This document shows, one piece after another, positions 8,659 through 16,668 of a stretch of DNA of 64,000 nucleotides. The translations under genes were made by a program, and so were the position numbers. How positions within the stretch are numbered: the stretch's first letter is position 1; every line of letters starts with the position of its first letter. Origin of the DNA: Peteryoungia rhizophila (GTDB lineage Bacteria > Pseudomonadota > Alphaproteobacteria > Rhizobiales > Rhizobiaceae); assembly GCF_004912145.1 (NCBI RefSeq), contig NZ_STGT01000002.1, positions 62,001-126,000 of the forward strand. Direction: 5' to 3'. A model generated the notes under the pieces. The model searched no databases and was not told the DNA's origin. It saw nothing but the letters and a program-made list of their open reading frames with translations.

Positions 8659-9561
8659 ATGCGCAAGATCCTGACCAGCCTGACCGACGGAAGAGGCTTC
8701 GATATCGGCCTCGTATCCTTGCCGCTCGGCTTCCTATTCCTGATGTCCGGCCTGCCGCTCATTTACAACGTGCTGATGAGTTTCCAGGAAGTCGACATGT
8801 TCTCGCTGGGCAGCTTCATCCGCCCATTCGTCGGCTTCAAGAATTACGAAACGCTGTTTTCCCAGCGCGAAACCTGGCCGATCCTCGGCAATACGGCCCT
8901 GTTCGTCGTCGCCTCGATCATCGGCCAGTTCGTCATCGGTTTTTCGCTGGCCTTGTTCTTCTGGGTGAATTTCCCGGGAGCTTCGTGGCTTCGCGGTCTT
9001 TTTCTGGTGTCCTGGGTGATGCCGGGTCTGGTTGTCGGCGCGATCTGGAACTGGATCCTGTCCGGTGACTTCGGTGTGCTGAACTACATGCTGCGGGAAA
9101 CAGGGATCATAACCAGCAACATCTTCTGGCGCTCGGACCCTGATTTTTCGCTCTGGGCTGTCATCATCGCCAATGTCTGGCTCGGCACGTCCTTCAACAT
9201 GATCCTGCTTTCCGTCGGCCTGTCGGGCATCCCGAAGGATCTTTACGAGGCGGCGGAGCTGGACGGCGCCAATGTCTGGCAGCGCTTCTGGACGATCACT
9301 CTGCCGATGATGCGCTCGACCATCGGCGCCATCATCTCGCTCGGCCTGATCTTTACACTGCAGCAGTTCGATCTCTTCGCGGCGATCACATCTGGCGGAC
9401 CCAACAATTCGTCCAATGTCACCCAATACTGGGCCTGGGACCTGTCCTTCCGACAATACGATTTCGCCCAAGGTGCGACGATCTCGGTCATCATGATCGT
9501 CTTCGTGATGTTCGCTTCGATCGTCTACGTGCGATCTACCCGACATGAGGTGCGCGGATGA
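8659..9561 (+). CDS. ABC transporter permease, MalF-type
   Basis: This inner-membrane permease of 300 aa has about six membrane helices; the first is in PLGFLFLMSGLPLIYNVLMS. The EAA loop for ATPase contact reads EAAELDGANVWQRF followed by TLP. I start at the ATG before RKILTSL, with CGGAG upstream; longer upstream frames overlap the binding-protein gene. It pairs with the downstream permease by a 4-bp ATGA overlap. Confidence 0.88.
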   Translation: MRKILTSLTDGRGFDIGLVSLPLGFLFLMSGLPLIYNVLMSFQEVDMFSLGSFIRPFVGFKNYETLFSQRETWPILGNTALFVVASIIGQFVIGFSLALFFWVNFPGASWLRGLFLVSWVMPGLVVGAIWNWILSGDFGVLNYMLRETGIITSNIFWRSDPDFSLWAVIIANVWLGTSFNMILLSVGLSGIPKDLYEAAELDGANVWQRFWTITLPMMRSTIGAIISLGLIFTLQQFDLFAAITSGGPNNSSNVTQYWAWDLSFRQYDFAQGATISVIMIVFVMFASIVYVRSTRHEVRG

Positions 9562-10385
9562 GTGAGACCAATCGAAACCGACTGATGTTGGCGATCGCAC
9601 TCGTGCTCGCCGCGATCTATCTGTTCCCACTCTACTGGATGTACATCACCACCTTGAAAAGCGGCTCGGCGATGTTCGCCACGCCGCCCAGCTTCTGGCC
9701 ATCCGACCCGCAGTGGTCGACATACGCCTATGTCTGGGAGAGCCGCAACCTCGCCCGCTACATGTGGAACTCGCTGGTCATCGCGTTTGGGGCCGTCGCG
9801 CTGATCACGGTGCTCGGCACCGGCTGCGCCTATGTGCTCGCCCGCTATCGCAACCGATGGATCGATGTCGGGTTGTTCCTGATCCTGATGCTGCAGGTTC
9901 TGCCTGCCTCGCTGATGATCACGCCGATCTTCGTCGGCTTTTCCCAGCTGGGCATGCTCGAATATCCCAGAGTGGCGGTCATCATAGCGATTGCGGCGAA
10001 AAGCATGCCTTTCTTCGTCGTGCTCGTGCGCGCCACCTTCATGAGCGTGCCGATCGAACTCGAGGAGGCGGCTCTCGTCGACGGCAATTCGCGGGTCGGG
10101 GCCTTCTTCAACATTGTGCTGCCGCTCGCTCGCAACGGCATCTTGGTCGCCGCCATCCTGATCTTCATGCAGGCCTTCGGCGAGTTCGTCTACTCGAAGT
10201 CGATCATTCAGGCCGTCGAATACCAACCCGCCAGCGTCGGTCTCAATTCCTTCATGGGTCCGAACACCAATGAGTGGAACAACATCATGGCATTCGCCAC
10301 GATCTACGTGACCCCGATCCTCGCCGTCTTCGTCCTTCTGCAGCGCCGGATTGTGTCCGGTCTCACGTCTGGAGCCCTCAAATGA
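9558..10385 (+). CDS. ABC transporter permease, MalG-type
   Basis: This 275-aa inner-membrane permease is the partner of the preceding MalF-type subunit. It begins with a helix in MLAIALVLAAIYLFPLYWM and carries the EAA loop EEAALVDGNSRVGAFF followed by VLPLA. The start overlaps the previous stop (ATGA), and its own stop overlaps the ATPase start (ATGA), so the permeases and ATPase are translationally coupled and probably made in equal amounts. Confidence 0.88.
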   Translation: MSETNRNRLMLAIALVLAAIYLFPLYWMYITTLKSGSAMFATPPSFWPSDPQWSTYAYVWESRNLARYMWNSLVIAFGAVALITVLGTGCAYVLARYRNRWIDVGLFLILMLQVLPASLMITPIFVGFSQLGMLEYPRVAVIIAIAAKSMPFFVVLVRATFMSVPIELEEAALVDGNSRVGAFFNIVLPLARNGILVAAILIFMQAFGEFVYSKSIIQAVEYQPASVGLNSFMGPNTNEWNNIMAFATIYVTPILAVFVLLQRRIVSGLTSGALK

Positions 10386-11461
10386 CCCACCAGATCGAAC
10401 TCTCCGGCGTCAACAAGCACTACGGCGCCTATCACGCACTGCGCGACATCGACCTCAAGATCAAGAAAGGCTCCTTCGTGGCACTTGTCGGGCCGTCCGG
10501 GTGTGGCAAGTCTACCTTGCTGCGGTCGCTGGCCGGCCTCGAAAGCATCTCGACAGGGGACCTCGTCATTGCGGGTGAGCGGATGAACGGCGTGCCGCCG
10601 CGCAAGCGTGACCTTGCCATGGTCTTCCAGTCCTACGCGCTCTACCCGCACATGACGGTTGAAGAGAACCTCACCTATTCGCTGCGCATCCGCGGGGTGA
10701 AAAAGGCGGAGGCGAAGAAGGCAGCGGAGGAGGTGGCGGCGACAACCGGTCTTTCCAATCTGCTGCATCGCTACCCGCGCGAACTCTCCGGCGGCCAGCG
10801 CCAGCGCGTCGCGATGAGCCGGGCGATTATCCGGCATCCCAAGGCCTTCCTGTTCGACGAGCCGCTGTCCAATCTCGACGCTGCGCTCCGCGTCCACATG
10901 CGCAAGGAGATCCGCTCTCTGCATGACCGGCTCGGTGCGACCTCGGTCTATGTCACCCATGACCAGATCGAGGCGATGACCATGGCCGACCATGTCGTGG
11001 TCATGCGGCAAGGGGTAATCGAGCAGCAGGGCGCGCCGCTTGAGCTCTATGATCGCCCGGTCAACAAGTTCGTCGCCGGCTTCATCGGCTCACCCGCCAT
11101 GAACTTCATCCCCGCCAAGGTCGGTGCGGATGGCAAGTCGCTGGTGCTCGATCTCGGCAGCCCGCAAAACATCTCCCTCGATCGGCCCATTCCGACGGCG
11201 TCCAATCTGACCGTCGGACTGCGGCCCGAACATCTGCGGCTTGTCCCGGACGCCGAGGCCAAGATCCGGCTGCCCGTCGGCATCGTCGAGAGCACGGGTT
11301 CGATGACCTACATCACGTCGGCCAGCCAACCGGAGATCAATGTCGTCGTCTCCGAGCGCCAGTCTCTTCGGCATGGAGAGATGATGTCGCTCGGCTTCGA
11401 TCCGGCGCATCTGCACCTGTTCGATGCAGATAGCGAAAGGCGGATCGAAATCGCGGAATGA
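10382..11461 (+). CDS. ABC transporter ATPase, MalK/UgpC-type
   Basis: This is the nucleotide-binding subunit of a CUT1-type sugar importer, 359 aa. The Walker A GPSGCGKST is at 37-45, the signature is LSGGQRQR, the Walker B is in AFLFDEPLSNLDA, and the switch His is in VTHDQIEAM. A C-terminal TOBE/OB regulatory domain (from about residue 235, VAGFIGSPAMNFI) is present. It is the last gene of the operon and runs convergently toward glnT, 15 bases away, with no obvious terminator between. In the MalK group one ATPase can serve several importers. Confidence 0.9.
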   Translation: MTHQIELSGVNKHYGAYHALRDIDLKIKKGSFVALVGPSGCGKSTLLRSLAGLESISTGDLVIAGERMNGVPPRKRDLAMVFQSYALYPHMTVEENLTYSLRIRGVKKAEAKKAAEEVAATTGLSNLLHRYPRELSGGQRQRVAMSRAIIRHPKAFLFDEPLSNLDAALRVHMRKEIRSLHDRLGATSVYVTHDQIEAMTMADHVVVMRQGVIEQQGAPLELYDRPVNKFVAGFIGSPAMNFIPAKVGADGKSLVLDLGSPQNISLDRPIPTASNLTVGLRPEHLRLVPDAEAKIRLPVGIVESTGSMTYITSASQPEINVVVSERQSLRHGEMMSLGFDPAHLHLFDADSERRIEIAE

Positions 11462-11476
11462 TCGACAGCTATCCCG

Positions 11477-12784
11477 TCAGATGTCCAGCGTGGTCTGGCG
11501 CTCCCACGCGGTGAAGTGCGCGCAGTAGCCGTTCCAATCGTCGTGCTTGAGCTTAAGATAGGCGTCGGAGAATTCCGACCCTAGAGCTGACTTCAGCGCG
11601 CTGTCCTGTTCGAAGGCGCGCAAGGCATCGAGGAGGTTCAGCGGCAGCCGTGGGGCATCCTTCACCATGTGGCCGTCGCGGTACATGTCGATGTCGTGGT
11701 GCGGGCCTGGATCGGCATTGCTCTTCAGTCCGCTCAGGCCTGCCGCGATGATGATCGCCTGGAGCAGATAGGGGTTTACCGCACCATCGGGCAGCCGCAG
11801 TTCGAAACGACCGGGACCGGGGACGCGCACCATATGCGTGCGGTTGTTGCCGGTCCAGGTGACGGTATTCGGTGCCCAGGTGGCGCCGGAGACGGTGCGC
11901 GGCGCGTTGATGCGCTTATAGGAATTGACCGTTGGGTTGGTGATCGCGGCCAGTGCCGAGGCGTGTTTCATGATGCCGCCAAGGAAGGTCTTGCCCTTGG
12001 CCGAGAGCCCGAAGGGCATGTCCTTGTCGGCAAAAGCGTTGACCTTGCCGTCGAGATCCCAGACGGAGATATGCGCATGGCAGCCATTGCCGGTCAGGCC
12101 CTTGAAGGGTTTCGGCATGAAGGTCGCGCGCAGGCCGTGCTTTTCGGCGACGGATTTCACCATGAACTTGAAGAAGGAGTGCTTGTCGGCCGTCCTCAGC
12201 GCGTCGTCATACTCCCAATTCATCTCGAACTGGCCGTTCGCATCCTCGTGGTCGTTCTGATAGGGCTTCCAGCCGAGCGACAGCATGTGGTCGCAGATCT
12301 CAGCGATGACATCATAGCGGCGCATCAGCGCCTGCTGGTCGTAGCAGGGTTTTTCAGCCGTATCGAACTGGTCGGAGATGGTCTCGCCGTCCGGAGAGAT
12401 CAGGAAGAATTCCGGCTCGACGCCGGTCTTGACTCGGAGGCCAAGTTCCGCAGCTTCGGCGACCAGTTTCTTCAGCATGACGCGTGGGGCCTGAGCAACC
12501 GGCTGATCATCCATCATGCAGTCGGCGGCAACCCAGGCGACATCCTTCTTCCAGGGCAGCTGGATGACCGATGCGGCATCAGGGATGGCGAAGAGGTCCG
12601 GATGGGCGGGCGTCAGGTCGAGCCACGTGGCGAAGCCGGCAAAGCCCGCACCTTCCTTCTGCATGTCGGCGATCGCCTGGGCCGGGACCAGCTTGGCGCG
12701 CTGGGCACCGAAGAGGTCCGTATAGCTGATCATGAAATATTTGATGCCTCGCTCCTTCGCGAAGCCTGCCAGATCCTGTGTCAC
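11477..12784 (-). CDS. glnT: Type III glutamine synthetase-like/gamma-glutamylmethylamide synthetase
   Basis: This 435-aa ATP-dependent ligase of the glutamine synthetase superfamily ligates glutamate with ammonia or a small amine. Metal and substrate motifs visible are GVEPEFFLIS, NGQFEMNW, GNGCHAHISVWD and RVPGPGRFELRLPDGAVNPY. In rhizobia this gene is called glnT and sits with glxB-C-D. Its closest characterised relatives are GmaS enzymes of the methylamine N-methylglutamate pathway, whose operons also contain mgsABC, the counterparts of glxB-C-D. The start is GTG with AGGGGA upstream. A hairpin separates it from glxD, so it may be expressed partly on its own. Which amine it uses is open; no N-methylglutamate dehydrogenase genes are in this window. 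Confidence 0.82.
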   Translation of the reverse strand: MTQDLAGFAKERGIKYFMISYTDLFGAQRAKLVPAQAIADMQKEGAGFAGFATWLDLTPAHPDLFAIPDAASVIQLPWKKDVAWVAADCMMDDQPVAQAPRVMLKKLVAEAAELGLRVKTGVEPEFFLISPDGETISDQFDTAEKPCYDQQALMRRYDVIAEICDHMLSLGWKPYQNDHEDANGQFEMNWEYDDALRTADKHSFFKFMVKSVAEKHGLRATFMPKPFKGLTGNGCHAHISVWDLDGKVNAFADKDMPFGLSAKGKTFLGGIMKHASALAAITNPTVNSYKRINAPRTVSGATWAPNTVTWTGNNRTHMVRVPGPGRFELRLPDGAVNPYLLQAIIIAAGLSGLKSNADPGPHHDIDMYRDGHMVKDAPRLPLNLLDALRAFEQDSALKSALGSEFSDAYLKLKHDDWNGYCAHFTAWERQTTLDI

Positions 12785-12832
12785 GTCGTTCCCCTGTTTT
12801 TATGGATTGAGACACATGTTTAGATAAGAAGA

Positions 12833-12865
12833 ATGGCCGCATCCGTGGGAGTCGGATGCGGTCAT
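12833..12865 (-). terminator. Hairpin between glxD and glnT, probable terminator or attenuator
   Basis: A 12-bp stem with one mismatch (12833-12844 against 12854-12865) encloses a 9-base loop. In the minus direction it is followed by a T-rich tract (TTCTTCTTATCT). It lies eight bases past the glxD stop and about 50 bases before glnT, so it can reduce read-through into glnT. Confidence 0.6.
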
Positions 12866-12873
12866 CAGGGCTT

Positions 12874-14202
12874 TTAAAAACCTCCCTTGCCAGGATACCA
12901 GCTGGTGCCGGCGAGTGGCACCTGGGCCATGGCGGCGGCCTCCATCGTCAGTGCGCAGAGATCCTCCGGCTCCAGATTGTGCAGCTTGTTCTTGCCGCAG
13001 GCACGCGCGATGGTCTGCGCCTCCAGCGTCATGACCTTCAGATAATTGGCAAGCCTGCGGCCGGCAGCGACCGGGTCGAGGCGGGCTGCAAGCTCGGGAT
13101 CCTGCGTGGTGATGCCGGCCGGGTCCTTGCCTTCATGCCAGTCGTCATAGGCGCCTGCGGTGGTGCCGAGCTTCTGGTATTCCTCTTCCCACTTCGGGTC
13201 GTTGTCACCGATCGCAACGAGCGCTGCCGTGCCGATCGAAACGACATCGGCACCAAGCGCCAAGGCTTTTGCGACATCGGCGCCGGAGCGGATGCCACCC
13301 GAGATTATCAGCTGCACCTTGCGATGCATGCCGAGATCCTGCAGCGCCTGGACGGCGGGTCGGATGCAGGCGAGGGTTGGCATGCCGACATTCTCGATGA
13401 ACACGTCCTGCGTTGCCGCCGTTCCGCCCTGCATGCCGTCAAGCACGACGACATCGGCACCAGCCTTCACGGCAAGAGCGGTGTCGTAATAGGGGCGGGC
13501 GCCGCCGACTTTCACATAGATCGGCTTTTCCCAATCGGTGATTTCTCGCAGTTCGAGGATCTTGATTTCCAGATCGTCCGGGCCCGTCCAGTCCGGGTGG
13601 CGGCAGGCGGAGCGCTGGTCGATGCCCTTGGGCAGGTTGCGCATCTCGGCCACACGGTCGGAGATCTTCTGGCCGAGCAGCATGCCGCCGCCGCCGGGCT
13701 TGGCACCCTGGCCGACCACGATCTCGATCGCATCGGCGCGGCGCAGATCCTTCGGGTTCATGCCGTATCGAGAGGGGAGATACTGGTAGACAAGCTTCTC
13801 GGAATGGCCGCGTTCCTCGTCGGTCATTCCGCCGTCGCCTGTTGTCGTCGAGGTGCCTGCGAGTGTTGCGCCGCGTCCCAAGGCTTCCTTGGCATTGCCG
13901 GAGAGGGCGCCGAAGCTCATACCGGCGATGGTGATCGGGATCTTCAGCTCGATCGGCTTCTTGGCGAAGCGGGTGCCGAGTACCACCGAGGTGTCGCATT
14001 TCTCGCGGTAGCCTTCTAGCGGATAGCGCGAGATCGAGGCACCGAGGAACAGCAGGTCGTCGAAATGCGGGACCTTGCGCTTCGTGCCGCCGCCGCGGAT
14101 GTCGTAGATGCCGGTGGCTGCAGAGCGGCGGATCTCGGCGAGTGTGTGATCATCGAAAGTGGCGGACTTGCGCGGCGGGGTGAAAGGGTTGTGGTAGCTC
14201 AT
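12874..14202 (-). CDS. glxD: Glutamate synthase large-subunit-like FMN domain protein (GlxD/MgsC-like)
   Basis: This 442-aa protein corresponds to the central FMN-binding TIM barrel of GltB, with the phosphate-binding end LIISGGIRSGADVAKALALG and an ITTQDP tail. It should join glutamine-derived or free amine nitrogen to 2-oxoglutarate in a complex with GlxB and GlxC; N-methylglutamate synthase MgsC has the same architecture. In GltB the segment before GI-TQ carries Cys-x5-Cys-x4-Cys for a [3Fe-4S] cluster. Here that region reads WHEGKDPAGITTQDP with no Cys, so the cluster appears absent. The start is the ATG after GAGGCGAGGACAGG. It is 14 bases downstream of glxC. Confidence 0.85.
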   Translation of the reverse strand: MSYHNPFTPPRKSATFDDHTLAEIRRSAATGIYDIRGGGTKRKVPHFDDLLFLGASISRYPLEGYREKCDTSVVLGTRFAKKPIELKIPITIAGMSFGALSGNAKEALGRGATLAGTSTTTGDGGMTDEERGHSEKLVYQYLPSRYGMNPKDLRRADAIEIVVGQGAKPGGGGMLLGQKISDRVAEMRNLPKGIDQRSACRHPDWTGPDDLEIKILELREITDWEKPIYVKVGGARPYYDTALAVKAGADVVVLDGMQGGTAATQDVFIENVGMPTLACIRPAVQALQDLGMHRKVQLIISGGIRSGADVAKALALGADVVSIGTAALVAIGDNDPKWEEEYQKLGTTAGAYDDWHEGKDPAGITTQDPELAARLDPVAAGRRLANYLKVMTLEAQTIARACGKNKLHNLEPEDLCALTMEAAAMAQVPLAGTSWYPGKGGF

Positions 14203-14216
14203 GGCCTGTCCTCGCC

Positions 14217-14903
14217 TCAATACGCGTCGGCATTGTCTATGTTGAAATTGTAGAGCTTGCGGGCCGAACCGTAGCGCTTGAACTCTTCGGGCTTGGCATG
14301 CGTCACACCGGCCTTGGCCAGCAGTTCGGCGAGCATTTCGAGATGTTCCGGGCGCATGTCCTTTTCGATACAATCGGCGCCGAGGCTCTTCACCGAGCCG
14401 CGCACGAAGAGCTTCGCTTCATAGATGCTGTCACCCAAAGCTTCGCCCGCGTCGCCGCAGACGACGAGATGGCCCGACTGGCCCATGAAGGCCGACATGT
14501 GGCCGATCGAGCCGTGCACGACGATGTCGATGCCCTTCATCGAGATGCCGCAGCGAGAGGCGGCGTTGCCCTTGATGACCAGCAGGCCGCCGCGACCGGT
14601 GGCGCCGGCATACTGACTGGCATCGCCCTCGATGACGACAGTGCCGGACATCATGTTTTCCGCGACGCCCGGGCCGGCGGAACCACGGATGGTGACCGAA
14701 CCACCGTCGTTCATGCCGGCGCAATAGTAACCGACGGAGCCCTTCACCTCGACGGTAACCGGCGCGTCGATGCCAACGGCCACGGCATGGCTGCCGCGCG
14801 GGTTCACCACCTCGAACAGGGTGTCGTTCGACCCTGCGCCGAGGTTGTGAAGTGCGCTGTTCAATTCGCGAAGCGGGGTATGGGAGAGGTCGAAGATTGG
14901 CAT
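14217..14903 (-). CDS. glxC: GltB C-terminal (GXGXG) domain protein, GlxC/MgsB-like
   Basis: This 228-aa protein is built of the right-handed beta-helix GXGXG domain that links the two active sites in glutamate synthase. The repeats are visible as GSVTIRGSAGPGVAENM, GTVVIEGDASQYAGATG and GGLLVIKGNAASRCG. It is the structural subunit between the amidotransferase (GlxB) and the FMN synthase (GlxD), encoded 29 bases after glxB. MgsB of N-methylglutamate synthase is the functionally characterised counterpart. The single-domain form is normal for this three-gene system. Confidence 0.87.
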   Translation of the reverse strand: MPIFDLSHTPLRELNSALHNLGAGSNDTLFEVVNPRGSHAVAVGIDAPVTVEVKGSVGYYCAGMNDGGSVTIRGSAGPGVAENMMSGTVVIEGDASQYAGATGRGGLLVIKGNAASRCGISMKGIDIVVHGSIGHMSAFMGQSGHLVVCGDAGEALGDSIYEAKLFVRGSVKSLGADCIEKDMRPEHLEMLAELLAKAGVTHAKPEEFKRYGSARKLYNFNIDNADAY

Positions 14904-14932
14904 TCAAGAAAGCTTTCTCGGAAGGGAGCGGT

Positions 14933-15838
14933 TCAGGCGGCCTTTTCGTGGTCCCAGAAATAGACGGTGGCCGGCTCCGGCTCCCAGACGCGGGCGGTCT
15001 CGATGCCTGGCAGGTTCACGAGCGCCCGATACTCGGAACCGAAGGCGACATACTGGCCGGTCTCGGCCATGACGGCGGGCTTGCAGGCGATCGGGTCGCG
15101 CACCACGCCGAAGCCGGTCTTGGTGCCGACAACGAAGGTGAAGAAGCCATCGAGATCGTCGAGCGCGCCGGTGAGGGCTTCGCCGAGATCCTTTCCCTTG
15201 GCCATCTCGGCTGTCAGATAGGCAGCGGCGACTTCGCTATCGTTCTGGGTCTCGAAGGACATGCCTTCGCGGATCAGTTCGCGGCGCAGGTTGTTGTGGT
15301 TCGACAGGGAGCCATTGTGCACGAGGCATTGGTCGGCACCCGTTGAAAAGGGATGGGCGCCGAGTGTCGTGACGGCGCTTTCGGTTGCCATGCGGGTATG
15401 GCCGATGCCGTGGGTGCCGCCCATGGCACGGACGCCGAAACGCTGCACCACGTCTTTTGGTAGGCCGACTTCTTTGAAGATCTCGACGCTTTCCCCTGAG
15501 CCCATGATGCGGACATTGGGGCGGATTTCGGCAAGGGCCGCCCGGATTTCGGTTAGCTGGCTCGCGCCGATCGAGATGACCGCATGGGTACTCTTCAAAT
15601 CGATTTCCGCGGCGATGCCTGCCTTGGCCAGATCTTCGGCGAGGCCCGCAAAATCACTTTCCGGGGCGGCCGACTGGATGGTGACCTTGGCCGTTTTGCC
15701 ATCGACGCCGCCATAGATGGCGATGCCCGCCGAGTCCGGTCCTCGGTCGGTCATGGTGATCAGCATGTCCGAGAGGAGATCGCCGAGCCGGGGCTCCAGC
15801 GCCTTGTCCTTGAGAAACAGACCTACAATGCCGCACAT
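14933..15838 (-). CDS. glxB: Class II glutamine amidotransferase, GlxB/MgsA-like
   Basis: This 301-aa Ntn-type glutaminase domain has the nucleophile Cys2 exposed after Met removal (MCGIVGLFLK). Family features are TRMATESAVTTLGAHPFS and CLVHNGSLSNHNNLR, the latter holding the Asn-Gly oxyanion pair. It corresponds to the N-terminal domain of GltB and would feed ammonia to the GlxC/GlxD subunits. I chose the ATG that places Cys second, with GGAGG upstream, over a GTG or ATG five codons earlier. In the MgsA-type enzyme the glutaminase activity may be dispensable. Confidence 0.87.
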   Translation of the reverse strand: MCGIVGLFLKDKALEPRLGDLLSDMLITMTDRGPDSAGIAIYGGVDGKTAKVTIQSAAPESDFAGLAEDLAKAGIAAEIDLKSTHAVISIGASQLTEIRAALAEIRPNVRIMGSGESVEIFKEVGLPKDVVQRFGVRAMGGTHGIGHTRMATESAVTTLGAHPFSTGADQCLVHNGSLSNHNNLRRELIREGMSFETQNDSEVAAAYLTAEMAKGKDLGEALTGALDDLDGFFTFVVGTKTGFGVVRDPIACKPAVMAETGQYVAFGSEYRALVNLPGIETARVWEPEPATVYFWDHEKAA

Positions 15839-15927
15839 GGCTACGCCCTCCAAAGTCTCTGGAGAAAGGGCTAGCAGCGGTTATCACGAAAATCAATCTA
15901 AAGGAATAAAGTTTTCTTGGTGGGCAA
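15839..15927 (-). promoter_or_regulatory. AT-rich leader of glxB with possible XRE-cupin operator
   Basis: This 89-bp gap separates the regulator stop from glxB. It contains a conspicuously AT-rich block (about 15885-15917) with two direct TAAAG copies (15899-15911) in an otherwise GC-rich context. A separate promoter/operator for glxBCD here is plausible but only inferred. Confidence 0.35.
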
Positions 15928-16587
15928 CTACCGGCGTTGCGGATAGGAGATGATCGACAGGTAGCGCGCCGGCAGGCTGACGAGTTCTTCTGGGCCGTGT
16001 GGTGCATCGGCGTCAAAGAACAGGCTGTCGCCTGCCTGCATCCGATAGAGGCTGTCCCCGTGGCGATAGACCACTTCGCCTTCGAGCATGTAGAGGAACT
16101 CCATGCCCTCGTGTTGAAAGGTCGGAAAGACATCCGATTCCGCGTTCAGCGTGATCAGATAAGGCTCGACGACGACGCCCGAGGTGTTGTTTTCGATGTG
16201 GCCGAGCAGGCTGTAATGATGGCCGGCGCGGGTTCCACGGCGCTCCAGGTTCACGCCTTCGCCCGCCTTCACGAAGCTCGCCGACTTCGGCTCCTCGAAG
16301 CCACGGAAGAAGGCGGTAATGGGCATGCCGAGCGCCTTTGACAGCGCCTGAAGTGTGGTCAGTGAGGGCGATATATTGCCGTTCTCGATCTTCGAGAGCA
16401 TGCCGACCGACATGCCGGTGGCCGCAGCGAGATCGGCGACCGTTATGCCGAGCTTCTTCCGATAGGTGCGCACCTCGTGGCCGATCGCCATTTCGAGATT
16501 GTTGGCGCGGGGCTCTCGCACCGCATGGGGATCCTGTGTCAGCGCGGGCTTCAGGCCGTTCGCCGCTGTCTTGGTTGTCTTTGCCAT
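15928..16587 (-). CDS. XRE-family regulator with C-terminal cupin domain
   Basis: This 219-aa regulator has a helix-turn-helix at about residues 33-90 (RTYRKKLGITVADLAAATG then SVGMLSKIENGNISPSL) and a small-molecule-binding cupin barrel from about 115 (HSLLGHIE-like start, FQHEGMEFLYMLEGEV, GDSLFFDADAPHG). The start has GAGGAGG five bases upstream. This XRE-cupin class typically controls the adjacent amine or glutamine-analogue operon, here glxB-C-D and probably glnT. The effector is probably an amine or amide, which is inference. Confidence 0.85.
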   Translation of the reverse strand: MAKTTKTAANGLKPALTQDPHAVREPRANNLEMAIGHEVRTYRKKLGITVADLAAATGMSVGMLSKIENGNISPSLTTLQALSKALGMPITAFFRGFEEPKSASFVKAGEGVNLERRGTRAGHHYSLLGHIENNTSGVVVEPYLITLNAESDVFPTFQHEGMEFLYMLEGEVVYRHGDSLYRMQAGDSLFFDADAPHGPEELVSLPARYLSIISYPQRR

Positions 16588-16668
16588 GGATCCTCCTCAA
16601 ACTCCGCCGACGTCAACTGATGCTCTAGCGGATTCTGCGTCTCTGCCCAATGGTGTGAGAGCAGCCCG

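Noticed and set aside
11669..14019. Two long plus-strand frames (384 and 387 codons) opposite glnT and glxD
   Set aside because: Both are antisense shadows; composition is not protein-like and the opposite strand carries clear motifs.
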